From: Fluviicola sp. | GTDB taxonomy: Bacteria > Bacteroidota > Bacteroidia > Flavobacteriales_D > Crocinitomicaceae | Assembly (NCBI GenBank): GCA_020849495.1 | Contig: JADLGD010000157.1 | Location: 1 to 58,861 of the forward strand | Reading direction: 5' to 3' | Length of the DNA: 58,861 nucleotides | Part shown: positions 51,514-58,861 of the stretch, piece by piece | Position numbering within the stretch: the stretch's first letter is position 1 | Layout of the letters: each line of letters starts with the position of its first letter | Position numbers and translations under genes: made by a program | The notes under the pieces: generated by a model | Database searches by the model: none | What the model was told of the DNA's origin: nothing | The model's input: only the letters and a program-made list of their open reading frames with translations

Positions 51514-52359
51514 ATGATAAAGTCAGTTTACCGTTTTTTTTCGTCCAAATACAAGACACTTCACGCTGATTATGCGGTTGAGTTTAAACCACGATATGGT
51601 CATGGATTACCACCACACAGTGAGTTGTATGAAATAATCAATACTAATAGAGAGGAATATAAAGATTTTATAAATAAAGCACTTACTTACAAAGAAGCAT
51701 TACATTCAATTAAAAAATCCGAGGATTCTAAAGATGCAATTCAACCTACATGGAACAATGGTTTTTTACCAGGACTTGATATTGTCACTATTTATTCAAT
51801 GCTTGGAATGTATCAACCTGCAAAATATGTTGAGGTAGGTTCTGGCAATTCAACAAAAGTTGCCTCGAAAGCAAAACGAGAATTGGGTTTAGCAACGAAG
51901 ATCATTTCAATAGACCCAATGCCAAGAGCAGAAATAGATGCGCTGGCAGATGAAATTATTCGTCAACCTTTTGAATCGATTGAATACGACATCTTGTTGA
52001 ATTTAGAAGCGAATGACATTTTATTCATTGACAATTCTCATCGAATCTTGCCAAATTCAGATGCGATGGTGTTTTTCATGGAAATTTTACCCAGATTAAA
52101 AAAAGGGGTTATTGTTCATATACATGATATCTATTTACCTTATGATTATCCTCAATTTATGTGTGATAGATTCTACACAGAGCAATATGGTTTAGCCTTT
52201 TTTCTATTAGCAAATCCAATCAAATACAAAACGATTTTTCCTAATTATTTTGTCTCAGAAGATACTGAATTAAAGACCATGCTTTTGCCTTTTTGGGAAC
52301 ATGAAAATTTAAAAGGTGTTGAAAGACATGGAGGTTCATTTTGGCTACAAATTCAATAG
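51514..52359 (+). CDS. Class I SAM-dependent methyltransferase-like protein
   Basis: 281 aa. The glycine-rich SAM loop VEVGSGNSTK (residues about 108-117) and the acidic IDP after the second strand (about 131) mark a Rossmann methyltransferase; DILFIDNSHR and GVIVHIHDIYLPYDY resemble the Methyltransf_24 group, often found in surface glycan clusters. The acceptor is unknown. It begins at TAATATG, 1 bp after the M1 stop, so it is co-transcribed, but its base composition is visibly more AT-rich than the M1 gene, which hints at a different history. A terminator ends it. Rearranged remnants follow immediately. Confidence 0.8.
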   Translation: MIKSVYRFFSSKYKTLHADYAVEFKPRYGHGLPPHSELYEIINTNREEYKDFINKALTYKEALHSIKKSEDSKDAIQPTWNNGFLPGLDIVTIYSMLGMYQPAKYVEVGSGNSTKVASKAKRELGLATKIISIDPMPRAEIDALADEIIRQPFESIEYDILLNLEANDILFIDNSHRILPNSDAMVFFMEILPRLKKGVIVHIHDIYLPYDYPQFMCDRFYTEQYGLAFFLLANPIKYKTIFPNYFVSEDTELKTMLLPFWEHENLKGVERHGGSFWLQIQ

Positions 52360-52362
52360 TAT

Positions 52363-52388
52363 AAAAGCGTCATTTTGACGCTTTTTTA
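52363..52388 (+). terminator. Terminator of the M1-methyltransferase operon
   Basis: Stem AAAAGCGTCA / TGACGCTTTT with a 3-nt loop, then further T. It begins 3 bp after the methyltransferase stop. Confidence 0.88.
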
Positions 52389-52392
52389 ATTG

Positions 52393-52453
52393 AACGCACA
52401 ACCGTTACCGTTCCTCTGAAATAATATTCTTGATTGTTGCCATCTACAACCTT
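52393..52453 (-). repeat. 61-bp direct repeat, left copy (fragment of a T9SS CTD gene end)
   Basis: Matches 55663-55723 at 60 of 61 positions (one T/A difference), in the same orientation. In the right copy these bases encode the last 20 residues of the large T9SS type B protein; here no gene is attached, so this copy is a remnant. Confidence 0.9.
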
Positions 52454-52544
52454 AGGATTGTTTCTTGATTATGGAATGCGTATTCGTTTTACCTTGAAAT
52501 TGAACATTATCAACAAACCGCTCAATTTGTCAGGAATCCTTTAA
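52452..52544 (+). pseudogene. Remnant of an M1 peptidase C-terminus
   Basis: The plus strand encodes LGLFLDYGM followed directly by RIRFTLKLNIINKPLNLSG, I, L and a stop. The intact M1 protein has FGLFADYGM and, about 40 codons later, RIRFTLKLNITNKPLNLSGIL. The fragment is therefore the tail of an M1-type gene with an internal deletion. Many silent differences show it is diverged, not a fresh copy. It has no start codon and is joined to the 61-bp repeat on its left. Confidence 0.8.
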
Positions 52545-52630
52545 TATGTTCAGGAAAAATTAGAAAACATTCAACGAAAATAGTGTCTAGCGAATTGTAA
52601 ATCAACTCAATAAATGCAATTGAGAAGATT

Positions 52631-52658
52631 GTGCTATCAATTGATAGAATCGTGCTAT
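52631..52658 (+). promoter_or_regulatory. Candidate AraC-family operator (GTGCTAT x2, 21 bp apart)
   Basis: GTGCTAT at 52631-52637 and again at 52652-52658, an offset of exactly 21 bp (two helical turns), with similar flanks (GATT and AATC before the copies). The second half-site falls at the expected -33 region of the promoter whose -7 box is near 52679. This is the geometry of AraC-family activator sites; an AraC gene lies 2 kb downstream. Confidence 0.6.
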
Positions 52659-52678
52659 AAGTTTCATCGATAAGCGAC

Positions 52679-52686
52679 TTCATTTG
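52679..52686 (+). promoter_or_regulatory. Weak -7 box of the aldehyde dehydrogenase gene
   Basis: TTCATTTG has one mismatch to TAnnTTTG. It lies 21 bp before the ATG and 20 bp after the second GTGCTAT half-site. A weak box is what an activator-dependent promoter would show. Confidence 0.4.
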
Positions 52687-52707
52687 TGAATATAAAATCG
52701 AAAAACT

Positions 52708-54213
52708 ATGAGTACACAAATGCAAAGACCCGTTTTCAAATCGCACTATGATAATTTCATTGGTGGGAAATTTGTTGCACCTGTTTCAGGTGAATACTTT
52801 GATAATGTTTCTCCAATCGACGGAAAAGTATTTACAAAAGCTGCACGTTCTGGTAAAGAAGATATAGAGTTGGCCATTGATGCTGCACATGAAGCGTTTA
52901 AAACATGGAGTAAAACTTCAGTTACAGAACGTAGTCGTGTGTTGAACAAGATTGCGGATATCATGGAAGCCAACTTGGAATACTTGGCAGCTGTTGAAAC
53001 CGTTGACAATGGGAAAGCCATTCGTGAAACGATTCATGCAGATTTACCTTTATGCATTGATCATTTCCGCTATTTCGCAAGTGTGATTCGCGGAGAGGAA
53101 AGCACCATTGCTGAATTGGATGAAAACACGGTAAGTATTGCGATGCACGAACCAATTGGAGTTGTGGGTCAAATCATTCCTTGGAATTTCCCTTTATTGA
53201 TGGCAACTTGGAAAATGGCTCCTGCTATTGCTGCTGGAAATTGTACAGTTGTAAAAGCTGCAGAGCAAACGCCAACCTCGATTATGGTATTGATGGAATT
53301 GATCCAAGACGTATTACCTGCTGGTGTCATCAATGTGGTAAACGGATTTGGGATTGAAGCTGGAAAACCATTGGCACAATCATCACGCATTGCAAAAGTT
53401 TCGTTTACAGGTGAAACAACCACAGGACGTCTGATTTTGCAATATGCTTCTGAAAACATCATTCCTTCTACGATGGAATTGGGAGGTAAATCGCCAAACA
53501 TTTTCTTTAAATCAGTTGGAGATGCAGACGATGCATTCTTTGATAAAGCAGTAGAAGGAGCGGTGTTGTTTGCTTTGAATCAAGGTGAAATTTGTACCTG
53601 CCCTTCACGTTTATTGGTTCACGAAGATATTTATGACAAATTCATGGGTCGTGTGATTGAGCGCACAAAAGCAATCAAGACTTTACATCCATTGGATTCC
53701 AATTCGATGATGGGTGCTCAAGCTTCACATGATCAAAAAGAAAAAATCCTTTCTTACATCAACATTGGGAAAGAAGAAGGTGCTGAATTGTTGCTTGGAG
53801 GAGCAGAAAACCATTTGGGTGGCGAATTGGAAGGTGGATACTACATTCAACCAACGATTTTCAAAGGACACAACAAAATGCGCATTTTCCAAGAAGAAAT
53901 CTTCGGACCTGTATTGGCGGTTACAACGTTTAAAACAACAGAAGAAGCATTGGAAATTGCAAACGACACTTTGTATGGATTAGGAGCAGGGGTTTGGACA
54001 CGTGATGCACACGAATTGTATCAAGTACCAAGAGCTATTCAAGCGGGACGTGTTTGGGTCAATAATTACCATGCTTATCCAGCTCATGCACCATTTGGCG
54101 GATATAAAAAATCTGGTTTTGGACGTGAAACACACAAAATGATGTTGGATCACTACCGTCAAACGAAAAACATGTTGATCTCTTACAACAAGAATAAATT
54201 AGGATTCTTCTGA
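52708..54213 (+). CDS. NAD-dependent aldehyde dehydrogenase, AldB/ExaC-like
   Basis: 501-aa ALDH-superfamily enzyme that oxidises aldehydes to acids. Motifs: [12 protein letters not shown] (158-169), SFTGETTTG (232-240), catalytic base E257 in MELGGKSPN and nucleophile C296 in GEICTCPS, followed by the late motif EEIFGPVL. The CTCPSR form of the active site and the N-terminus ([19 protein letters not shown]) match the acetaldehyde-type AldB/ExaC group. The DUF779 gene downstream is a well-known neighbour of this group. The promoter has AraC-type half-sites. Substrate (short-chain aldehydes) is inferred. Confidence 0.93.
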   Translation: MSTQMQRPVFKSHYDNFIGGKFVAPVSGEYFDNVSPIDGKVFTKAARSGKEDIELAIDAAHEAFKTWSKTSVTERSRVLNKIADIMEANLEYLAAVETVDNGKAIRETIHADLPLCIDHFRYFASVIRGEESTIAELDENTVSIAMHEPIGVVGQIIPWNFPLLMATWKMAPAIAAGNCTVVKAAEQTPTSIMVLMELIQDVLPAGVINVVNGFGIEAGKPLAQSSRIAKVSFTGETTTGRLILQYASENIIPSTMELGGKSPNIFFKSVGDADDAFFDKAVEGAVLFALNQGEICTCPSRLLVHEDIYDKFMGRVIERTKAIKTLHPLDSNSMMGAQASHDQKEKILSYINIGKEEGAELLLGGAENHLGGELEGGYYIQPTIFKGHNKMRIFQEEIFGPVLAVTTFKTTEEALEIANDTLYGLGAGVWTRDAHELYQVPRAIQAGRVWVNNYHAYPAHAPFGGYKKSGFGRETHKMMLDHYRQTKNMLISYNKNKLGFF

Positions 54214-54252
54214 TAAAAGAATGGGGTGGATTATTGAAATAATCCGAGTTCG

Positions 54253-54286
54253 ACCTGCGAAGTGTACAGTCTTCGCAGGTTGTTTT
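54253..54286 (+). terminator. Hairpin between the dehydrogenase and DUF779 genes
   Basis: A perfect 10-bp stem ACCTGCGAAG / CTTCGCAGGT (loop TGTACAGT) is followed by TGTTTTATT. It may end most transcripts after the dehydrogenase gene or only attenuate them, because DUF779 begins 18 bp later without its own clear promoter. Confidence 0.65.
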
Positions 54287-54303
54287 ATTCAAAACGAGAA
54301 ACA

Positions 54304-54687
54304 ATGATACCACGAATTACAATTAGTCCGGAAGCAGCGTTGATTGTTTCCGATTTAAAAAGACGTTTTGGTCCCTTGCTATTTCACCAAAGCGGTGGTT
54401 GTTGTGATGGATCACAACCTATGTGTTTTCAAGAAGGTGATTTCAAAATAGGTGAAAGCGATGTGTGTTTGGGTTTTATTGAAGATTGTCCTTTTTGGAT
54501 GAGTAAAGATCAATTTGAATACTGGAAACATACGCAATTAAACATGCACGTCACTCCTGGAAGAGGATCCAGTTTTTCTTTGGAAATTCCCATGGGAATT
54601 CGTTTCATCATTCAAAGTCGCTTGTTCAATGAAGAAGAGACAAAAGATTTGGAACCTCTGCGGACCTTGAGTGATTTTATTGAATGA
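54304..54687 (+). CDS. DUF779 protein, aldehyde dehydrogenase partner
   Basis: 127 aa, near the usual family length. ISPEAALIVSDLKRRFGPLLFHQSGGCCDGSQPMC carries the conserved GGCCDG motif and a third Cys, suggesting metal or redox binding. The later GIRFIIQSRLFNEEE is also typical. The family is often next to ExaC/AldB-type dehydrogenases but its biochemical role is not known to me. Start: the ATG at 54304 is chosen because an upstream in-frame ATG (54262) lies inside the hairpin and would add 14 residues unlike the family. It overlaps the end of the convergent AraC gene by 11 bp. Confidence 0.85.
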   Translation: MIPRITISPEAALIVSDLKRRFGPLLFHQSGGCCDGSQPMCFQEGDFKIGESDVCLGFIEDCPFWMSKDQFEYWKHTQLNMHVTPGRGSSFSLEIPMGIRFIIQSRLFNEEETKDLEPLRTLSDFIE

Positions 54688-55603
54688 TAAAACACTGTTG
54701 GTATTGTTTTGGTGTGATGCCTTCGATTTTTTTGAAGACACGAATAAAATAGTTGCAATCGTCAAATCCTGATTCAAAACAAACTTGGTTGATCAATATG
54801 TTGGGATTTTTCAACAGGGATTTAGCGTACTTGATGCGTTCATGTAAAATGAACTCAACGGGGCTCATTCCAATTTCGCGTTTGAAATAACGGTAAAACG
54901 AAGCCTGACTCATACAAGCGGTGTTCGTTAATTCCTTCATGGTCAAACGATCTCCCAAGCGTTCACGAATGTATTTAATCACGTGTGAAAGTGCATTGTC
55001 GTTTGCATGAATTTTTCCGCTTTCAATGGCATTGTTTGTTTGCGATTGAATAATGTAAACCAATAATTCTTGTAAGGTCAAATCAGCCAAAACATCTTTC
55101 GTTAAAGCGGAACTCATACACACTCCAATCAATTTGTTCATCGTATTAGCCAAATCTTCATTGTTGTAGAAGAAATAGTCGTTTTGATCCAAATTCCAGT
55201 AATTGTTAACTCCTTCTTTCGGATATTTTTCATTCAATAAATCCAGTGTAGATTGAATCTTGTGGTGGTCGATAGCTAAAGCCAAACATTGAGTTGGGTT
55301 GTTGGTTGTAGCTTCAGGAAAATCAATTTTCATTTCCACATTGGAAGGGATAATGACCGTTTCTCCTGGAACATAATCAAAACCCGGTTCATCAAATAAA
55401 TGCATGATTTTTTTACCTCTCAACATGCTTGTCACAACCAAGTCATTAAACTTCAAAGGCACTAATTGTGATTCTTGATAGGTTTCAAATAAATTCAATT
55501 CACAGTTGCTCAAAGTATGAACCGTTCTGTTTTCAACTAAGGTTTTTAAGGAAAGTTCGTTTGTAAGTGACGGAGTATGTAGTTTTTTACCTAGTTGTTT
55601 CAT
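54677..55603 (-). CDS. AraC-family transcriptional regulator
   Basis: 308 aa. The N-terminal half (about 10-190) is an effector-binding domain of the AraC_N type (MLRGKKIMHLFDEPGFDYVPGETVIIPS). The C-terminal 100 residues hold two helix-turn-helix units: MKELTNTACMSQASFYRYFKRE and NQVCFESGFDDCNYFIRVFKK, with the family's GISPxxY-like element as GITPKQYQQ. Such proteins in this gene setting usually activate the aldehyde dehydrogenase gene in response to alcohol or aldehyde; that is inference. The operator-like pair in the dehydrogenase promoter fits. Its own promoter is near-consensus. Confidence 0.9.
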   Translation of the reverse strand: MKQLGKKLHTPSLTNELSLKTLVENRTVHTLSNCELNLFETYQESQLVPLKFNDLVVTSMLRGKKIMHLFDEPGFDYVPGETVIIPSNVEMKIDFPEATTNNPTQCLALAIDHHKIQSTLDLLNEKYPKEGVNNYWNLDQNDYFFYNNEDLANTMNKLIGVCMSSALTKDVLADLTLQELLVYIIQSQTNNAIESGKIHANDNALSHVIKYIRERLGDRLTMKELTNTACMSQASFYRYFKREIGMSPVEFILHERIKYAKSLLKNPNILINQVCFESGFDDCNYFIRVFKKIEGITPKQYQQCFIIQ

Positions 55604-55621
55604 GATCCAGAAATTGAACTA

Positions 55622-55652
55622 GAAATTTAGTAAAAGAAATTGAGCTTACCAA
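55622..55652 (-). promoter_or_regulatory. araC-like gene promoter (TTG-N20-TAAATTTC)
   Basis: On the minus strand TTG (55652-55650), 20 bases, then TAAATTTC (55629-55622), one mismatch from TAnnTTTG, 18 bp before the ATG at 55603. Confidence 0.5.
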
Positions 55653-55660
55653 AAGATAGA

Positions 55661-58600
55661 TTAACGCACAACCGTTACCGTACCTCTGAAATAATATTCT
55701 TGATTGTTGCCATCTACAACCTTCACTACATAAGCGTAAACGCCCAAAGAAACCGTTTCATTTCGAAGTCGGTGGGTACCATCCCATCCTAATTCAGGAT
55801 CAGTTGATTGGAAAACAATTTGTCCCCAACGGTCAATGATATTGAATTCAAATTCCGATACATCGTGAAACGATAAAATTGGTTTGAAAATAGGATTCAA
55901 TCCACCAGGCGTAAACGCATTTGGAATAAACACTAAAGGTTCAATAACGCCACATTCCTCGTTGGAATTACTATATTCTTGGATTGCAAGCGCATTGGTT
56001 GATTCAATTGCTACAATAAAATAACAGAACCTTCCAGTTGTATAGTACAAGTCGCTCACATTGTCTTCGTAAAAGCGTTGATCGGGAGATAAAGTCGCTA
56101 AAGGGGTAGATTGTGGAACACCATCGACACTTCTATACAAATCATACTGTAAAACGGTTCCCAAATATTGATTATAAGGAGACCAATGAACATAATTTAC
56201 ATAGTTGGTTTGATCCGTTTCTACTTTCAAAAGAACTGTTCTTGCAATATTCGAAACTATGCCCAAACCACCACAGCTGTCGATTACAATAGCTCGGTAC
56301 TGATACGATTGATTGTGAACATCTACGTTTTCATCTAAGTAAGTCAAAGTAGAACTAGTGGCTGGAATATCTACTAAGTTTTCGTATTGACCATTCAATT
56401 CATTCAAGCGTTGGAAGCGAATAGCTGTCACATTATTTCCCAAAGCAATTTCATGGCGTAAACGCACTTTATCGTTTTCCACACTTGCAACGCGTAAATA
56501 GTGAACGGCTGGAGCAGGAGGACTGTTCAACAAGAAACACGTCAAGTTGGAAAAAGCTTCTGTTCCAGTTACATTGTTTGCTCTAATGGTGAAACAATAA
56601 CTTTGTAAAGGTGCTAAATCAAAACTTGCAACTGTTTGAGCGAAGTTCCCCATGTTTTGCCATAAACCATTGTTTTGACGCATGAAAACTGTGTAATCCA
56701 CTAAATCGGCATTCCATCCAAGGTAATCGGTCCAATCCAAAACAGTTTGACCGTTACAAACATTGACAGAAGTGGTCAAGTACATGGATGTATGTAATTC
56801 TCCTTTGGCAGATGTTTGATAAGTAGGAGGAACGATTCCCGTAAAACAAGAGTCAAATGCAGAAACAGTAAAGGTCATCGGTCCTGTTATAGCTCCTGTA
56901 TAAGTGTAAATAGTGTTGTTTATTCCCCAAACGGTATCTATTTCAACAATGAAACCATTGGCATCTTCCATGTAAATGACATAGCCGTAAGTATCTGCTT
57001 GCGTATTGACATCCCAAGTAATAATGGTGTTTCCTGTAAGTGTATCAACTGAAACAGCACTTAAAATAGGAATTTTTGGAGTAATCATATCTTCCAGATT
57101 GTCTCCAACAATATTCGAACTCCAAGCACAAACAGGTGTGTTGTAAACGACTTGGTAATTTAAAAAGGCATTGCAAATGTCGATGGTATCAATGTAATTG
57201 ACAACTCCGTAAGGAACGGTTCCAATCGTCGTCCAAGTGCCTGTTGGATATTCACGCAAAATGGTTGCGAAATTGTCCATTCCAGGAAGTGGATTGGGTG
57301 CAGGTAAATTCCAGCTCAATTGTGCCGTCCCATTTGCAGGATTGAACAACGTGAGGAAGACATTTTTCACTGTGTCGCTGGATAGAATGGCGTTTCCATT
57401 ACAACCTGAAACAACGTTTACAAAGTAATCAAAATCGTTTCCTGGAGCAGGCAATGTTACAGTTGTAGTACCGATGGGATACGTGCCTATTTGTCCATTT
57501 TGAACTGAATGCAATTGAAATTCAACAAAAGTTCCATCTGGGTTTAAAACAGGATCCCATTCGATGGTGATTTCACCGTTTGGAGCGGTAGAAATACAAT
57601 TGATACTTGTTGGCGGAATAATTCCTGGATTCAGCACATTGATTGTGACTGTTTTGTAAGTCGTTTTGGGAATGTCGCAATAATCATCTTGTACTTTGAA
57701 GACAAAATTATAAGGAACAACTGCAGCAACATTTCCATAAGCATCCACTAAATGATCACAGTCTGTTTGCCAGCTAAATTGAACACTTGAACCTTGAACG
57801 CCTGTAATAATCGGTGTTTGATTCAGTGTTGCACAAGGAGGATTTAAACAACCGGTATTGCTTGTAAAGTTGGTGCCAAATTGAGGACTGGTTACCGAAA
57901 GAAAATTCGATTGTGGTGAACCGTCTTGTAATAATTCAACATCCGTTGAAGTCAAGGTGAAATTCACTAAAGCACCAGCTGTGACCGTTGTTTCGAATAA
58001 ACCAGCAAATGGTCCATTGATAACAGGAGCATTGTTGGTTCCAGCACAATTCACAACAATTAATTGCATTTCGCGCTCTACTTGAGCTATTAAAACGCCT
58101 TGGCGGTAACTTTGAGCCACCACTTTTACCACATAACTACCGATATTATTCGAAGTAAAGGTCAAATTTCCAGAAGCAGGATCTAAGTTAGCCGCGACAT
58201 TTCCTGCATTGAATGCAGCATCCGGAGTGGGATTTGTTGCAGTAAAACCGACTTCAAATGGAATTGCAGGTGGATTGAGTGGAGGATTGTAGGCTCCAGC
58301 ATTCATTTCATCGAAAGGAGTACCAAAACTAACTACCACAGAATCCAAGTCCAAATCTACTGGATGTAAATTGTATTCGTACGGCTCACCTTGACATGAA
58401 ACCAAATACGGATCTTGTAAAAAGCGAGGTGAATTGTCCATACAGGTTCCAGGAACTGCATTTGGAACAGGGAACATGGATGCCGAGATGGTTACACCAG
58501 TATTGATTGGGTTTTGTAAATTGGTGATGATTCCGCTTCGTGAGAAATTTTCATAGGTGAAATGCCAACCATTTGCTGGAGCTACACCTGAAAGTACAAT

Positions 58601-58861
58601 CGGAGCAGAGCGATAAATGATGCGTTCAATTGCACCCACACCATTTCCTGCATTGGCTCCAGTACCACATGTGAAAGGTGCTGGGCTTCCTGCTACAGGA
58701 TTGCAAGTTGGTGAAATATCTGTTCGATTGACAAATAAAACCTGAATATTGCTAACTGTAGGATGATTCCAAACACGAATGTTTTCGGATACGATATTGA
58801 CTTCAGCACCATTGCAATCGCGGTAAAAAATCAGTTCAAAGATGTAACCGTTTCCGTTGCA
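55661..58861 (-). CDS. Giant secreted T9SS type B protein, N-terminus cut by window edge
   Basis: The frame stays open from the stop at 55661 to the right edge (1067 codons); the GTG at 58639 is not a real start because coding continues upstream (YIFELIFYRDCNGAEV...). The visible part begins in a repeat module with spaced cysteines, then Fn3/Ig-like beta domains (for example NGEITIEWDP, NTIITWDV and QTVLDWTDY), and ends in a gliding-motility-type C-terminal domain (NAFTPGGLNPIFKP, FNIIDRWG, GWDG, LGVYAYVVKV) used as a T9SS type B sorting signal. It is a surface or secreted structural protein or adhesin. The last 61 bp recur at 52393-52453. Confidence 0.9.
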   Translation of the reverse strand, partial: CNGNGYIFELIFYRDCNGAEVNIVSENIRVWNHPTVSNIQVLFVNRTDISPTCNPVAGSPAPFTCGTGANAGNGVGAIERIIYRSAPIVLSGVAPANGWHFTYENFSRSGIITNLQNPINTGVTISASMFPVPNAVPGTCMDNSPRFLQDPYLVSCQGEPYEYNLHPVDLDLDSVVVSFGTPFDEMNAGAYNPPLNPPAIPFEVGFTATNPTPDAAFNAGNVAANLDPASGNLTFTSNNIGSYVVKVVAQSYRQGVLIAQVEREMQLIVVNCAGTNNAPVINGPFAGLFETTVTAGALVNFTLTSTDVELLQDGSPQSNFLSVTSPQFGTNFTSNTGCLNPPCATLNQTPIITGVQGSSVQFSWQTDCDHLVDAYGNVAAVVPYNFVFKVQDDYCDIPKTTYKTVTINVLNPGIIPPTSINCISTAPNGEITIEWDPVLNPDGTFVEFQLHSVQNGQIGTYPIGTTTVTLPAPGNDFDYFVNVVSGCNGNAILSSDTVKNVFLTLFNPANGTAQLSWNLPAPNPLPGMDNFATILREYPTGTWTTIGTVPYGVVNYIDTIDICNAFLNYQVVYNTPVCAWSSNIVGDNLEDMITPKIPILSAVSVDTLTGNTIITWDVNTQADTYGYVIYMEDANGFIVEIDTVWGINNTIYTYTGAITGPMTFTVSAFDSCFTGIVPPTYQTSAKGELHTSMYLTTSVNVCNGQTVLDWTDYLGWNADLVDYTVFMRQNNGLWQNMGNFAQTVASFDLAPLQSYCFTIRANNVTGTEAFSNLTCFLLNSPPAPAVHYLRVASVENDKVRLRHEIALGNNVTAIRFQRLNELNGQYENLVDIPATSSTLTYLDENVDVHNQSYQYRAIVIDSCGGLGIVSNIARTVLLKVETDQTNYVNYVHWSPYNQYLGTVLQYDLYRSVDGVPQSTPLATLSPDQRFYEDNVSDLYYTTGRFCYFIVAIESTNALAIQEYSNSNEECGVIEPLVFIPNAFTPGGLNPIFKPILSFHDVSEFEFNIIDRWGQIVFQSTDPELGWDGTHRLRNETVSLGVYAYVVKVVDGNNQEYYFRGTVTVVR
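55663..55723 (-). repeat. 61-bp direct repeat, right copy (inside T9SS gene end)
   Basis: Part of the coding end of the large T9SS protein; 60 of 61 positions match 52393-52453 in the same orientation. The two copies enclose the aldehyde dehydrogenase/DUF779/AraC module. Confidence 0.9.

Noticed and set aside
52544..52562. Short frame starting at TAATATG after the M1 remnant
   Set aside because: It encodes five residues before a stop and cannot be a gene, although its context resembles the start of the methyltransferase gene.
52708..55603. Mobile element carrying the aldehyde dehydrogenase module
   Set aside because: No transposase, integrase or terminal inverted repeats are present; only the 61-bp direct repeats suggest insertion, so recombination is the better reading.

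Overview
The window looks like chromosomal DNA of a low-GC member of the Bacteroidota, most likely order Flavobacteriales and possibly a Fluviicola/Crocinitomicaceae-like organism; the family-level guess is inference. Support: secreted proteins end in type IX secretion (T9SS) sorting domains of both kinds; many genes carry the Bacteroidota -7 promoter box TAnnTTTG just upstream; DnaK reads GGGTHDVS and DnaJ has a shortened zinc region, both of which I recall from Flavobacteriia. I see no rRNA, tRNA, CRISPR array, phage genes or intact insertion sequence. The left and right ends each cut a gene.

Layout. 1-5.4 kb, minus strand: a cut lipoprotein gene, rlmN, and two tandem alkaline-phosphatase-superfamily (LtaS-like) membrane enzymes. 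5.5-12.7 kb, plus strand: grpE-dnaJ, a CPBP membrane protease, a NatA/NatB-like ABC exporter, a Ppx/GppA phosphatase and a sigma-54-type response regulator without a DNA-binding domain. 12.7-13.15 kb: a non-coding array of palindromes with a tandem unit of about 70 bp. 13.15-20.1 kb, minus: three adjacent secreted paralogues, a glycosyltransferase and alaS. 20.2-21.4 kb: a CapA-like protein. 21.6-26.2 kb, minus: an ABC exporter pair and a UbiB-like kinase. 26.4-31.5 kb, plus: two APC permeases and dnaK. 31.6-35.7 kb: a frameshifted T9SS surface protein, a DEAD-box helicase and a T9SS-sorted thioredoxin-like protein. 35.8-39.1 kb, minus: thrS-infC-rpmI-rplT. 39.2-48.3 kb: lipoproteins, ComEC, a DUF5916 protein and a heptosyltransferase-like protein. 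48.5-52.4 kb: an M1 peptidase and a methyltransferase-like gene. 52.4-55.7 kb: an aldehyde dehydrogenase/DUF779/AraC module. 55.7 kb to the end: a very large T9SS type B protein cut by the window edge.

How parts fit together. The chaperone genes grpE-dnaJ and dnaK, 24 kb apart, share an upstream block (CTGACA palindromes or repeats, then TGGCA-N6-TTGAC) that is absent from the other promoters I read. This points to a dedicated heat-shock regulon, perhaps sigma-54-like. The aldehyde dehydrogenase promoter carries two GTGCTAT half-sites exactly 21 bp apart, the geometry of an AraC-family operator, and an AraC-family gene lies at the end of the same module. That module lies between two direct copies of a 61-bp sequence and starts with a decayed M1-peptidase tail, so the region looks rearranged. 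Several genes have the -7 box so close to the start codon that their mRNAs may be leaderless, and the promoter positions also decide several start codons.
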